From Adiantum capillus-veneris (taxonomy: Eukaryota > Streptophyta > Polypodiopsida > Polypodiales > Pteridaceae), in the NCBI GenBank assembly GCA_014529385.2, contig CM043953.1, positions 110,120,549 through 110,184,548 of the forward strand: 64,000 nt of DNA. The letters are read 5' to 3'. Made by a program: the position numbers and the translations under genes. Numbering within the stretch: position 1 is the stretch's first letter; each line of letters opens with the position of its first letter. The notes under the pieces are model-generated. The model saw nothing but the letters and a program-made list of their open reading frames with translations, had not been told where the DNA came from and did no database searches. Shown here piece by piece: positions 42,676 to 52,861 of the stretch.

Positions 42676-43738
42676 TTATAAAATGGGAATCTCCAAGCAA
42701 TTCAATGCAGCCTTTGTCACTGAAATTGGTTTGGTTAGTAGCCAGGAAACTATTAGCTGCAGTTTAATCTTATCCAATCCCTCTAAGGCCAATTTGATGG
42801 TCGATTCTGCAGATATGTGAAGTGTACCAATTGTCTCATCCTTCGTTGTGTATTTAAGCAAATAATATGATATCGACGAGTTTGTGACATGTTGGATATT
42901 CATATGAGCTCCCAAAAGAAGAAGTATGATTGGGTGGTATGGCACAACATTTCGATGCTCGAAACTTGGTCGATGAAACATCCACTTCAAGCAATGAGGG
43001 TCCAAGACTGGGAGAGGGTTTTGTTGGATATCATATGCAAACCCATACTTGCACTTAAATGTGACATGCATCACGATAGACATGAATTTTTTAATGGAGG
43101 ACAAGTTCGTGTGGTGTCCCTACATGTATATCAATGGCAGTTGCTATCGAGATATGAGCAATAATCTCTGATGCAGTTTGGTCAATCCATAAGATAACAT
43201 GGGCATGGATAGATCCCCTGTTTTGAATCTCATATCGTATAAGATGGTGGTGAACACGCCCTAGAATTTGTTGGCCATGAAATACATATTGTTGCATGAA
43301 TTTTTTCAATCGATTTGTGGAAGAGTAGCACACGTTCAATTGGGCAATCCTTCCAAGCTAATTGAGGGTTCATAGTTCGGGCTATATCTTCGAGTGTGTG
43401 TATCTCCGTCCACTTGGTGCATGTCACTTCATTTGTCGTGAATGTCATGAAAATGTTTGGCAAACCCCATGCATCTACCATACTGATCAAATCCTTCAGA
43501 CATCGTTTATGCCATGATGGAGTGCCAGCAATTGTTGCAGGAAGGTTGAAGTGAAGTATGTTTTGAATAGCCTCCTCGTCATTCGCATTGTTGTGTGCCC
43601 TATATATTTGTCGATATCTCGATGTAAAACAGATGTTGTTGTACTATTTGCAATCAATATTGCCTGCTTCAACTGAAACATCAGGAGGAGGTATGGCTTG
43701 TGCAATGTAAACAATGAGAATAATGCATGAATTCGCAT
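42676..43738 (-). pseudogene. Helitron-like N and Rep (HUH) domains
   Basis: The frame at 43230-43490 reads WGLPNIFMTFTTNE, the signature of the Helitron_like_N domain (usually G.P.LF.T.TCNP.W). The frame at 43091-43339 has the HUH metal-binding motif as IHAH in RGSIHAHVILW (about 43199-43210). The frame at 42676-43104 has the catalytic tyrosine motif YLLKYTTK (residues 81-88). Frames overlap by short stretches, so several frameshifts have accumulated. The HUH endonuclease nicks and joins the element ends. Confidence 0.9.
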
Positions 43739-44676
43739 CCTGATATACTCATTGAACCGAATATGACCATTGTAGTGGCCACAGCCAAATGGAAATAAGA
43801 AGGGAAAAACTACCGATTCTATTGTGCTCTTTGTAGACCGAGTCGCGTGCGGGCAAGCCGTTGTACATGAATGAAGCTACACGATTGACAAGAAAGTTAT
43901 CATTGCAAAGTTGGATGGAGCTAAACTTGTGTGTATCAGATGTGCTATATGCGCGCCGTTGCGATGGTTCAACCATTGTCTGCAGAATCGAGAAGCTGTT
44001 ATCATTCTCCACCTGAGTAATGAGATCAAAGGGCTGCAGTTCAGCATGGCGTCGGATCGTATCGCACAAAACATCTTTAGACAATATGCATAGCCCTAGT
44101 CTCTTGTGCCTTTTCTCGGCCATGCTCTTGTATCTTTGTAGTGGGAGATTGTGTAGTATATTGAAAGCAAGCACATATGAGATGTCTGAAGTAGAAAGTT
44201 CCTGGGTCGTTGAGTGTAGAGTGTGATTACTTGTCCAACACAACAACGGATTATCGAGTAGCAACCCCTTCTCCAGTAATCTGCGTGCTATAGCATGAGT
44301 AGTTTTCATCGCATTGATGGAGATGTCGACTACACTGAGGAGTTGCACATGCATCTGTTTTGCAGATAGAAGTCGTTGTATACAATTAGGGGTGTAGATG
44401 GGAGCTATCTTTTCTGTAAGCACTATAAGATGTCCATGTACATTTCACTTTTGCATGGTCCAAGGCATTATGCCATAACACATAAGCCAAGGCGGTGGAA
44501 GTATCTGGTTCAGATGTTGGGTAATGTCGTCGATCATGATATGTAAAATTTGTTAGTCCGCAATATTGACATATTTCTAGATTATGGGCAACAACGTCGC
44601 ACTGTGTTGTCCAATCTCTATGTAATGCAGCTACTTCAAACCATGATCTAGCGTACGGACGTAAGGCTAGCTTCAT
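43739..44676 (-). pseudogene. Helitron RepHel N-terminal region
   Basis: Frames 44386-44676 and 43749-44423 encode about 300 residues upstream of the Rep domain. They include CQYCGLTNFTYHDRR, a possible zinc-binding pair, and long helical stretches (DVLCDTIRRHAELQPFD). Plant RepHel proteins have a comparable N-terminal extension. The assignment is by position; the first frame begins with an ATG at 44676. Confidence 0.7.
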
Positions 44677-44700
44677 GCTGGTTGCAACTTGTTGTCTAGT

Positions 44701-45419
44701 CCTCTAACGGTTGTTATGAAGTACTACATTTTGAGCGCTCCTCATTTTCACACTAACAGAAGATAAAGTATTGGTCACTACAGATACGTGCTGTGCAGTC
44801 GACAGAGCATGCATTGTCAAACGCTGGAAAAATTTAATGGCTAATATCAAATTTGTACAAGATTGTGCAGTGGCTAAAGGAAACTACCAGAAGAGACTTC
44901 AAAAATGCAATATTCACAACGATCAATTAAATACCAACCTGCTTTTTCGGTATAGTTTCTTCAAAGCATGCAACGAAAGGCAGACCTGCTCCGCAAAGCA
45001 TCAAAAAATCATTTGACAAGTTAGAATTCTCATCATGTTTTTAGCAAACAAGGGAAAGCAAGAGCAAAAAGTGCGCGTCATGCAAACATGCTATACAACA
45101 GTGGGCACCCTGTCTCCCCATAAATAATGAGAAATGGAAGCCTTGCCCTGCCTGTAGATTGTATGTGCCGTCCAAGCAGACACATAGACATGGAGATTGG
45201 GAATTGGATGACAAACCTTTCTGAAAGCGTCGTTCGGTACTCTTTGGCACTATCTTGTTGCTGATAACCTTATCGATGGCTCTAGATATACACAGTTTGT
45301 ATTGCTTGCTGAAGCTGAAAGGTGATAAATATCATTAATCTTAACCAATTAAACATCTCATCATTGCCATATCTTGCTATCGTATCATAGTTGCTAATCA
45401 ATGTTGCATACACTAAGGT

Positions 45420-45423
<4 letters not shown>
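44701..45423 (-). other. upstream region of Helitron, unassigned
   Basis: Several short ORFs on both strands; none recognised. The Helitron's right end should lie here or beyond. Confidence 0.4.

Positions 45424-45490
<67 letters not shown>
45424..45490. repeat. (GA)n microsatellite
   Basis: About 67 bp of perfect GA. Confidence 0.95.
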
Positions 45491-45494
<4 letters not shown>

Positions 45495-45635
45495 ACAAGG
45501 ATAACAAAATTTTAACGCCGTGTGAAAGTAAGGTTATACCCCCGTTGTTGTGTTGATCGGTGCTGCACGTTTGTTGTTGTTCTACCATCCACGTCAACAG
45601 GGAGCTTTTTTGCTACACGTCAACATAGAGTTTTT

Positions 45636-45965
45636 AACAATGGTACTAAAAAGCAGAGTTCGTTGTAGCATAGCGACTGTGAACCAGAAAGCTTCCACTT
45701 GTAGGTAGGGGACAATAGGGCAGGTTCGTGACTTGTAGAGTTCTTTAACAATGGTACTGAAAAGCAGAGTTCGTTGTATAGCAGAGCGACTCTGAAGCGG
45801 AAAGCTTCCACTTGTAGGTAGGGGACAATATGGCAGGTTCGTGACTTGTAGAGTTCTTTAACAATGGTACTGAAATGCAGAGTTCATTGTAGTAGAGCGA
45901 CTCTAAAGCGGAAAGCTTCAACTTGTAGGTAGGGGACAACATAGCAGGTTCGTGACTTGTAGGTC
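45636..45965. repeat. ~112-bp tandem repeat, three copies
   Basis: Units start with AACAATGGTACTRAAA at 45636, 45747 and 45860. Each contains GAAAGCTTCCACTTGTAGG and GCAGGTTCGTGACTTGTAG. The repeating minus-strand ORFs (SPTYKWKLS...LCFSVPLLKN) are a by-product. Copies differ at several sites. Confidence 0.9.
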
Positions 45966-46384
45966 TATAGGTCTGTATTGGCAATGATAAGCTCTAAGTG
46001 AATTTTATAGGCTTTGAAAAACACCAACAATGATAAGCGAACACAGTAGCGTAGAGTTGAAAAACGCAAGTGATGAAAAACGCCAGCGATAAAAGGCGAT
46101 TAGCTATGAAAGGATTCGAAAAACAAAGCAGATGAGGTTGAGGATTGGCCATACGATGATGGCAGTCAACTAACGTCAGAGAACTGGTTTACGTAGACGA
46201 GCCTGCACGCATATTTGAATATAATTTGTTACAAAATGACCTTGCAAAAAAAAGCAATTATGTCTAAAAATAATGAAGCAATTCATCTCCAAAGCCTACA
46301 TAACCATCTCAAATTCTAGTTTTAACATCTTGTATGATAGACAATCAGCCTTCTTATGAAAAGCTACAAACTTTTTTATTTTTG

Positions 46385-46545
46385 GAGAACTTTACTCTCA
46401 CAACTAGGGGTATTATTGGAATTTTGGAAAATTCGAAGGGCATTTGGGGAATTTATGGCAAAATATTCTGGGAATTTTGGAAATTTGAAGGGTAATTTGG
46501 GAATTTCCACAAATTTGAGGGGTATTTTGGTAATTTTCCCTTTTT
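46385..46545. repeat. imperfect AT/G-rich tandem repeat
   Basis: Repeated GGAATTTTGGAAATTTGAAGG-type units (also GGTAATTTGGGAATTTCC). Not coding. 45966-46384 holds no supported feature. Confidence 0.7.
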
Positions 46546-46567
46546 TCTAACACTGCTGGGCGGTGTG

Positions 46568-46575
46568 CCACGTGG
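46568..46575. promoter_or_regulatory. palindromic G-box
   Basis: CCACGTGG, the plant bZIP/bHLH-binding G-box, lies about 145 bp upstream of a TATA box and in front of the RING-finger first exon. A role in that gene is inference. Confidence 0.5.
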
Positions 46576-46710
46576 GCTGACTTTTACATTATTTTGGGAT
46601 CGTCGGGGTAATTAGGTCATGCCGGTGCTGATTAGGATGAGCACATGCTCCTATACGTCCCGTGTTTAACGAGGGTCGGCAAGTCCACCATTTCCATGCA
46701 TATGGGTGGT

Positions 46711-46720
46711 CATATATAAC
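46711..46720 (+). promoter_or_regulatory. TATA box of RING-finger gene
   Basis: CATATATAAC, about 400 bp before the start codon. A possible 5' untranslated exon would run from about 46740 to 46775 (CTGCAG before GTAGCC), with an acceptor at 47024 (ATATATTTGCAG). These splice sites are plausible but unproven. Confidence 0.45.
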
Positions 46721-47116
46721 AGCTGCCATGGGCTACGGTGGCTCTCGACACCGCCCACCTCGCCCAATCCTGCAGGTAGCCATTTTTGCATTCTCCATTT
46801 CTTACTTTGTGTTGTTGCGTGTCTATGTGCTGCTCCTAGTAATTTTGTCTTTTCCGCTTTCTTGTGCATTTGGGCAGTTTCACGCTCCGCGATCTGTGCC
46901 CTTGTGCAGTCTTAAGGTTCAGTTATTATCATTTTTTAATTGCGGCTTTACTGGGCAAAAGGCTTTGTTAAAACGAATAGCTTACAAAAGAGCGAAAAGC
47001 GCTTGACGATTGATATATTTGCAGTGCGTGGATTTCTCTAGTACTTTGGATTTCTAAAGTCTGGATTTATCTAGTTGGGAGTGGGAAGAGGTGCTAACGC
47101 GTTACGCGCTAGAGTC

Positions 47117-47243
47117 ATGGAGTGCCCTTCTAAAGAGCAGATTTTGCAAGGGCCACCTTCCTGCTCAGTGTGCTTTGAAGCTGTGAATGATGCGAACGAG
47201 CGCTCCATCGCTAAGTTAATTTGTGGGCATCAGTTCCACTTGG
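47117..47243 (+). CDS. RING-finger protein, first coding exon
   Basis: ATG at 47117 starts MECPSKEQILQGPPSCSVCF. The exon carries the first half of a RING domain: C-x2-C (CSVC) and then CGHQFH, and it stops at a good splice donor (TTGG before GTAAGTAC at 47244). The second half of the RING is expected in the next exon and is not in the window. The sequence resembles plant RING-type E3 ubiquitin ligases with a CSVC...CGHQFHLDCIG pattern, which mark target proteins for degradation. Promoter elements upstream and the open frame suggest a real host gene. The chromovirus at 48009 lies in the putative first intron. Confidence 0.65.
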
Positions 47244-48008
47244 GTAAGTACATTCCTTGATTTTGTCTGCTTTTAGTTTTTCTGGAAGACAAATTTACTG
47301 ATTGATTCTAAGAAAAGATCAGACGTATGGGAGAGTAACTGAATTTCTTGGTGGCCCCTTTGGACCTTAATTGCAATATGTCGCAAGGCTTTTGAAGTAT
47401 TGGATTAAGATATCCACAAAAAGTAAACGAAATCATCAGGATGAAAGATTTTTTTTTTTTTTTTGGTAACAAGACCGAAGCTATTCTATGCTCTCTTGTG
47501 TGCATACCTTCTTTTTTTTGTAAGCATATGGGAAAGCAGGAACTACCTTACGTGGAGTTGCTTTTAATGCAAATTTTTATGTTTAGATGCTTTATGATTA
47601 CATCAGCCTATTCTGAACAATTAAATTGATTAGAGGCACCTCTTATCTTTAAGATCAGTGCAATGCAGTGGTAGGGTGCATTATCCTCGAAGCTGTACGG
47701 AGTCTGGACCAAAGCTTGGCAGGATTTTAAGACTGCCTTTTATTACAGTATTTACTTTTTCCCAGCATGGTCTAACTTTTGGATTTACCCCATTGACACT
47801 TTGGAGACTTATACTTAGCGGTTTTGGGATACCATTTTGGCAAAATCTATTTTCAGAGATTATACACTGCCAGGTCAGACTGACAAGTACACAGTGAAAC
47901 TACCTTTTACACTCTGAGATTACTCATGTTGGCAAAGGTATTGCCAACATGAGGCAACTCATGGCACGTGTCCAGGTTGGCTACCATATGATCAAGAAGG
48001 ATTCGGTT
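47244..48008 (+). other. putative intron 1 (left part)
   Basis: Follows the splice donor at 47244. T-rich, with a 14-nt T run near 47448-47464. It includes a perfect hairpin (47923-47953). No exon-like sequence matching the second half of a RING domain was found. Confidence 0.5.
47923..47953. repeat. perfect 13-bp hairpin
   Basis: CTCATGTTGGCAA, loop AGGTA, then TTGCCAACATGAG. Too short for a plant miRNA precursor as it stands. It could be a terminator-like or transposon-end hairpin, or chance. Confidence 0.85.
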
Positions 48009-49561
48009 TGAACTGGCCCGTAGGGTGGTAGGCGTTGGCTTTCACCCAAAATTCTTTACTTTAGACACACACACACAGCACTTTGCAAAGGTAACCTATA
48101 ATGGGGATTAACACCTAAGTACACACACGGCTCGGAAGCTAGAATGCTCCGAGCAGACGCTGACAACCTGTAGGCCCCAAAATTGGCGCCCCTTTCGGTA
48201 TTTCTTTATTCTTTAACAGAGGGAATAAAACCTGTGATCTCCTACAAGCTGCCCGGAAAGTCACCTATTGCGTGGGGATACTGACTGTGAAGCGTCCTAG
48301 TGCAGTTATGTTGCTGAAATCGGGCCAGAACAGGTGTTTCTTAGCCTAGATTGTGCGCGACGCATACGGACACTTTGCAAAACCTGGCGAGAATCTGTAG
48401 CACGCTGAATTCTCTGTTTTCTGCCCCGAAAATGCGCTCGTTCACCTGTACAGCGGTCCCCTCGCGTTCCGAACCTCCTGGGGGTATTAGGGTCCGTTTA
48501 GGGCCGAAACCCTAAACCTGCAAAAATACACAGCAGGCTGTAAATCCCTGTGTTCGGCTCCGTTTCGTGGCCGGTCGCATCTGTAGCAAGACCTCGAGCT
48601 CCTGCACCTGTAGGGCTACTTGCCCTTTGAATCGGACGAGATGTCTGGCGTGAAACCTCTCCGAATTCACGTGTACCTGCGGGGGATTAGCCGCTAGCTA
48701 ATCCAGTACCTGTGCAATCGCGCATGAACCCACATAGCTGCACATTGGTCAAATGAAAAGCCCACTAGTGGGGCGTAACATACTGCTCGTAAGGGAGAGA
48801 GAGAGAGCAGTGCGTAGCGTACAGGGCATTACTCCTGGCACTGCACTGTACATAAGAGGGAAAGGAGGCACTCCATAGCTCTTAACCTGTGGACAGAGAG
48901 TTGCAAATGAGCCTCCCAGCTATAAAATCAGCGCCAACTCTTCCTTGCATTGGAAAGTGCACAAAAATGTGACACTTGGCGCATTTACAAGCATTTTCAC
49001 GTTTCAGGTTCGCCGCTTAAAAATACCCCAACTGATCGCCCAGTTGACTTCGCGGCAGAGTTGTAAAATGTTCTCCTAGTCATACCGGAGGTAATGATGC
49101 GAACACATTTCTCGGCCCAAAATAGCAGTTCCCTAAATTTTAGGAGATGCTTCTGTTGGGCTCCCAGTGGTCTTCTGACCATCTATCCTCATTGGGACTG
49201 CATCCAAAAATGCAATGTGGCCCAATTGTCGGTTACTTTTTTGTTGGTAGTCACACCTTGACTCTAGGCCTTTATTGAGTTCACTTCCTAGTATCCACCA
49301 ACTTACTAAATGCGACGGAGTGACCTATATGATCTTGCTCTGAGCCTAGACATCTTCTTACCATATGAATTCCAATGCAGACCACTACCCATCTGCGGGT
49401 GAAACTACCGTTCACATTGGCCATGCAATGTCCGACCGTTTGCTACTTCAAGAAGAGGGTCTCAAAAATAAAACAAAATCCCTTGGAAAGAAACCAACAA
49501 CTAAAGTTAGCAGTTGCCACGTCCTCGTGACATAGTTAACAGTTGCCACGTCCCCGTGACA
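48009..49561 (-). repeat. chromovirus 3' LTR
   Basis: About 1,553 bp, TGAACTGGCCCGTAGGG to CCCCGTGACA. It matches 61008-62565 throughout, except for a 103-bp segment at 48255-48357 that is inverted between the two LTRs. TACCCCCCTCTT (49562-49573) is the complement of the polypurine tract. Confidence 0.92.
48255..48357. repeat. 103-bp segment inverted relative to the other LTR
   Basis: Reads GGAAAGTCACC...GATTGTGCG here and its reverse complement at 61255-61357 in the other LTR, at an offset of exactly 13,000 bp. Flanks on both sides are collinear. Confidence 0.92.
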
Positions 49562-49840
49562 TACCCCCCTCTTGAAATCGCAAACGTCCTCGATTGCGTA
49601 CCATAAATACACGCCACTGATGATCTTGTGCTATTAACACTCTTTTATCATCGCATGTATCCGCAAGAAAGGTCATAACACGTAGACACAAATGAATTAA
49701 TGAGGCCTTCATACTTTTGTCATTTCCATCTATTACAGTGAATTCATATGTACATTTGATGTGCTAGCTCTATCATTACCCCTCCTTTTCACACGTTGGG
49801 TTGGGGCATAAGTAGGCTGGAACCCAAAGGCTTCAAGGTA
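49562..49840 (-). other. 3' untranslated region of chromovirus
   Basis: Begins with the polypurine tract complement and holds no ORF. Confidence 0.6.
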
Positions 49841-51118
49841 AAGCTGCAGTACATTTGGTGACTGACAGTTCATGCTCTTCCATCCACTTTGCATCCATAG
49901 GTGGATAGTTCTTGAACTTCACCAAATATGTCTTGCAACTTGTCCTTTAACTTTTCTGTCCTTTTGTGCCAAAACTTGCTCAGGTACCAGGATCTCATCA
50001 AGTTCCTTAACTTTTGGCTGATCCTCATCTGGCATATCTTCTGGTACATCACCCACGAAGGGTCTTAGAAGACTCACGTGAAACGCATTATCAGGCAATT
50101 TCAGCCTGTAAGCCACATCGCTGATCTTGTCAAGCACTTGAAAAGGCCCATAGTAACGCATGCTGAGCTTGGGAAACAGCCGTTCCTTGCCCTTTATCTT
50201 CTTTAATCTTGCCTTTTCGAACTTTAACAGAACCCAATCACCAGGTGATAACAACAATTCACGACGGTGACAATCAATAGCCTTTTTCTGCTTTGCCTGA
50301 GTCTTCTCCAAGGCAACTTTAATTTTCTTATACATCTCATCCATGTTCTCAACATATTGATCTTCCTCAAAGATTTTGTCCTTTGTATGCAAAATGGGAG
50401 GAACCTTTTTGCCGCCTTCAACAATCTCAAAAGGTGCTTTGCCAGTAGACGAATGCACTGTATTATTGTACGCATACTCAAGCATAAGCAAATACTGTTC
50501 CCACTTGCCCTTATTATTTGACACATAGCATTTAAGCAGATCTAAGACAGTAGAATTAGCCTCTTCTGACTGTCCATCAGTTTGTGGATGAAACGAAGAC
50601 GAGAACTTGAGCGTAGTGCCCATGTTCTCAAACAATCCTCTCCAGAACAAACTGGTCATGCGAGGATCACGATCACTGATAATCGATTGTGGCATACCAT
50701 GGTACTTAAACACATTGTACATGAACAAGCGTGCCATCTGATCAGATTTTATCTTCTTCCTGACAGGGATAAAATGAGCCTGCTTGTTGAACGTGCAAAT
50801 AATGGTCCATATACCATCATTCCCTGTTGGCGTTCTTGGAAGATCAAAGATAAAGTCCATAGCAATGCTTTGCCATGGCTTATCCGGAATCAGCAGTGGT
50901 TGTAACAACCCTGGTGCCTTTTGCCTGTCAAACTTGACCTTTTGGCACACTATGCATGCTCGCACAAAGGCATCCACATCTCTCCTCAAGGTAGGCCAAT
51001 AGAAGAATGTCTCTACCACTTTAACTGTTGCATCAATGCCACGATGCCCTGCATATGGTGGGACATGACTCTCTTCCATGACCTTATGTCGCAGTGGCCT
51101 AGTGACAAAGTCTGCCAT
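49840..51118 (-). pseudogene. chromovirus integrase with broken chromodomain
   Basis: 399-residue frame (49919-51118). Zinc region: HVPPYAGHRG...CIVCQK. Core: SIAMDFIFDLP, IISDRDPRMTS, and HPQTDGQSEEANS with the catalytic Glu. A GPF motif follows (MRYYGPFQVLDKISDVAYRL). Then EILVPEQVLAQKDRKVKG leads into a chromodomain, whose frame breaks at ARHIW/TGA. A one-base T deletion (ATTTGG for an expected ATTTTGG) is the simplest cause, since the next frame reads KFKNYPPMDAKWMEEHEL. Chromodomains steer such elements to particular chromatin marks. The integrase part itself is intact. Confidence 0.93.
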
Positions 51119-51500
51119 GCATCATCATAAAACCGTCTCTGAGGAGGTAGTGCTCGTGATGTTGCCCCTCTTGTAACTGTTCAAAGATCCTTGCAAAATC
51201 TTCATCAGCAGTATACTGTTCCTTCATGTCATCTAACTCATGATGATAAGGAATTGACACAGCTGAAATTTGTGGCTTTCTTGATAACGCATCAGCCACA
51301 ACATTCTTCTTGCCTTCCACATGCATAATCTGGAAGTGGAACATGGAAAAAATGTTTGCCCAGGAAGAATTCACTTTTCTTAGGATTGACAAGTAACCTG
51401 TGAGTGCGCAGCTCTTCCAACACAATGGTCAAGTGACGCATATGCTCCTCTTCATTCTTCGAATACACTATCATGTCATCGAAGAATGTCCCAACAAACT
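51099..51500 (-). pseudogene. chromovirus RT/RNase H remnants
   Basis: The frame at 51292-51474 starts at the RT palm end (MIVYSKNEEEHMRHLTIVLEE), preceded by FFDD in the upstream bases, i.e. the catalytic YxDD site with F for Y. It then joins KKSEFFLGK and slips. The frame at 51099-51425 has the RNase H end (VEGKKNVVADALSRKPQ). Most of RNase H and all of the RT fingers are missing. The joint with the upstream linker lies at AACAGTTTGTTGG near 51495-51507. Confidence 0.85.
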
Positions 51501-51831
51501 GTTGATGTGAGCCTTAGGTCTCTCTGGCGGCAATTGCGACGGTAATGAATCAGAAAAACAGTCACTAAACTTTTGCGAAAATGCTGACCTTTCTTTATCT
51601 AACACAGATAAATTTGACTGATCACTATCTGAGACATCACGTGCAAAAATCAAGTACACAGAAAGATGATTCTTTATTACAGAAGTGATAGCAGAAGTAG
51701 ATACAATAGGGACTGACTCTCCTTTAAGCTTTACATCCAAGATGTGAGTTTTGCCCCTATGTTGTACGGTGATCTTTTTGTTGTAGGCATCCAAGACTCC
51801 ATGCACTCCGAACACCCATGGGATCCCCAAC
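51471..51831 (-). pseudogene. chromovirus protease-RT linker
   Basis: 119-residue frame reading PWVFGVHGVLDAYNKKITVQ, then FSDCFSDSLPSQLPPERPKA, the region between protease and RT in gypsy pol (normally ...LPP.R..DH.I). It ends by running into RT sequence in the wrong frame, evidence of an internal deletion of the RT N-terminal half. Upstream it is interrupted by the MITE. Confidence 0.85.
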
Positions 51832-52561
51832 CAGAGTTACCGGGGAACGCCCCTTAGCCCCCGTTCCGGCGTTCTGGGGGGCAGTTCCCTTCCCGAACGT
51901 TCCGAAACGTCCCGGAACGTCTGACGTTCCAGGTGGCCAGTGCAAACCGGAATGGCCGTTCCGGAACGCCCCCGGAATGTTCCGGAATGCCCCTGGAACG
52001 GCCAACGGCTACAAACAAATTTGGCAAAAATTGGAAAAATTGAAGTAAATGTTTGGGCTTCTTTTTGAAGTGTGCAAGGCCTCAAGGACTCATTAAATGC
52101 ACCCCCCTCCCCCTTTCTCTCCACAAGCTAATCCTCAAGGGTCAAGCTCTCTCCCTCTCACACTCTCAAGATCTCTCCCTCTCAAGACTCACTCTCTCAA
52201 GGCTCAAGGCTTCAAGCCTTCAAGCTCTCTTCCTCTCCCTCCCACTCTCTCAAATCTCTCCCTCTCCCTCTCCCTCTCTCGAGTCTCTCCCTCTCACTCT
52301 CTCAAGCTCTCTCTCTCTCTCATCTTCATCTAGTCATAGCAAGGTTGAATGGTCTTCAAAACGAGTTTTTTGTGAGTATTAGAGTCAAAGCACTCTAATA
52401 CTCCTTGTATTTAAACACAAGGAGCTAAAAAATGCACTATTTGGGTGTTTTTTAACCTCCCGTTCCGCGCCGTTCCCGTTCCGGACCCCTAGCCATTCCC
52501 CCGTTCCGCGGGGATCCCGTCGCCGTTCCCGTTCCGCGTTCCGGGTAACTATGTCCCTAAC
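51824..52561. mobile_element. hAT-like MITE, 722 bp, with 8-bp target duplication
   Basis: Element 51832-52553 flanked by TCCCCAAC (51824-51831) and TCCCTAAC (52554-52561), one mismatch. Ends are inverted: CAGAGTTACC on the left and, read from the right, CATAGTTACC, then GGAACG in both. An 8-bp duplication and CA-start termini are hAT features. No transposase ORF. Both arms are GC-rich and packed with GTTCC/GGAAC motifs (17 counted by eye in about 51840-52005 and 52455-52545). The centre is CT-rich. It splits the chromovirus pol frame. Confidence 0.85.
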
Positions 52562-52767
52562 AAGGCGTCACAACCTTCCAGCGGCATGATATAGAACTCT
52601 TCTGTGTCCACATACGACTGAATATGCAGACGCAGCTTTCCAATGATGGGAGTAACACACTCTGAGTCGCCAGGACATGCCAACCCTGCCTCTGCTGTGT
52701 ACCACATCTCTTCAGCTCTGATGCCCAGTTTCATAGCTAACTCTGGTGAGACGAAGTTGGCTTTGGC
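52549..52767 (-). pseudogene. chromovirus protease, C-terminal part
   Basis: Frame reading SPELAMKLGIRAEEMW and FYIMPLEGCDALLG, the second half of the gypsy retropepsin (the ALLG strand). Its first half with the active site is at 59057-59110, beyond gypsy-N; its next residues are beyond the MITE. Confidence 0.85.
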
Positions 52768-52861
52768 TGTCACGATTGTGACTATGTTAACAACATTACA
52801 TCTACTCCTAGTTGCAGATACGCGAAGTGCCATGCCAAGGAGGACCCCTGCGCTTGGATGG

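Larger units (their letters stand above)
41100..44700 (-). mobile_element. decayed autonomous Helitron (RepHel)
   Basis: Minus-strand remains of one RepHel polyprotein in the order N-terminal domain, HUH Rep nuclease, PIF1-type helicase. It has many stops and frameshifts. Helitrons transpose by a rolling-circle-like mechanism using these two activities. Terminal TC and CTRR ends were not located, so the borders given are those of the coding remains. Confidence 0.88.

Noticed and set aside
45620-45984. Repetitive minus-strand ORFs (SPTYKWKLS...)
   Set aside because: They come from three copies of a 112-bp tandem repeat and overlap each other in different frames.
46662-47006. 114-aa ORF upstream of the RING exon
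   Set aside because: It runs through the likely promoter, 5' untranslated exon and a probable intron, shows no domain and is in a different frame from the RING exon.
47923-47953. miRNA precursor
   Set aside because: The stem is only 13 bp; a plant miRNA hairpin needs a longer stem.
51832-52553. GTTCCGG-rich DNA as a CpG island or host promoter
   Set aside because: It has inverted ends, an 8-bp target duplication, and splits a chromovirus reading frame, so it is an inserted element.
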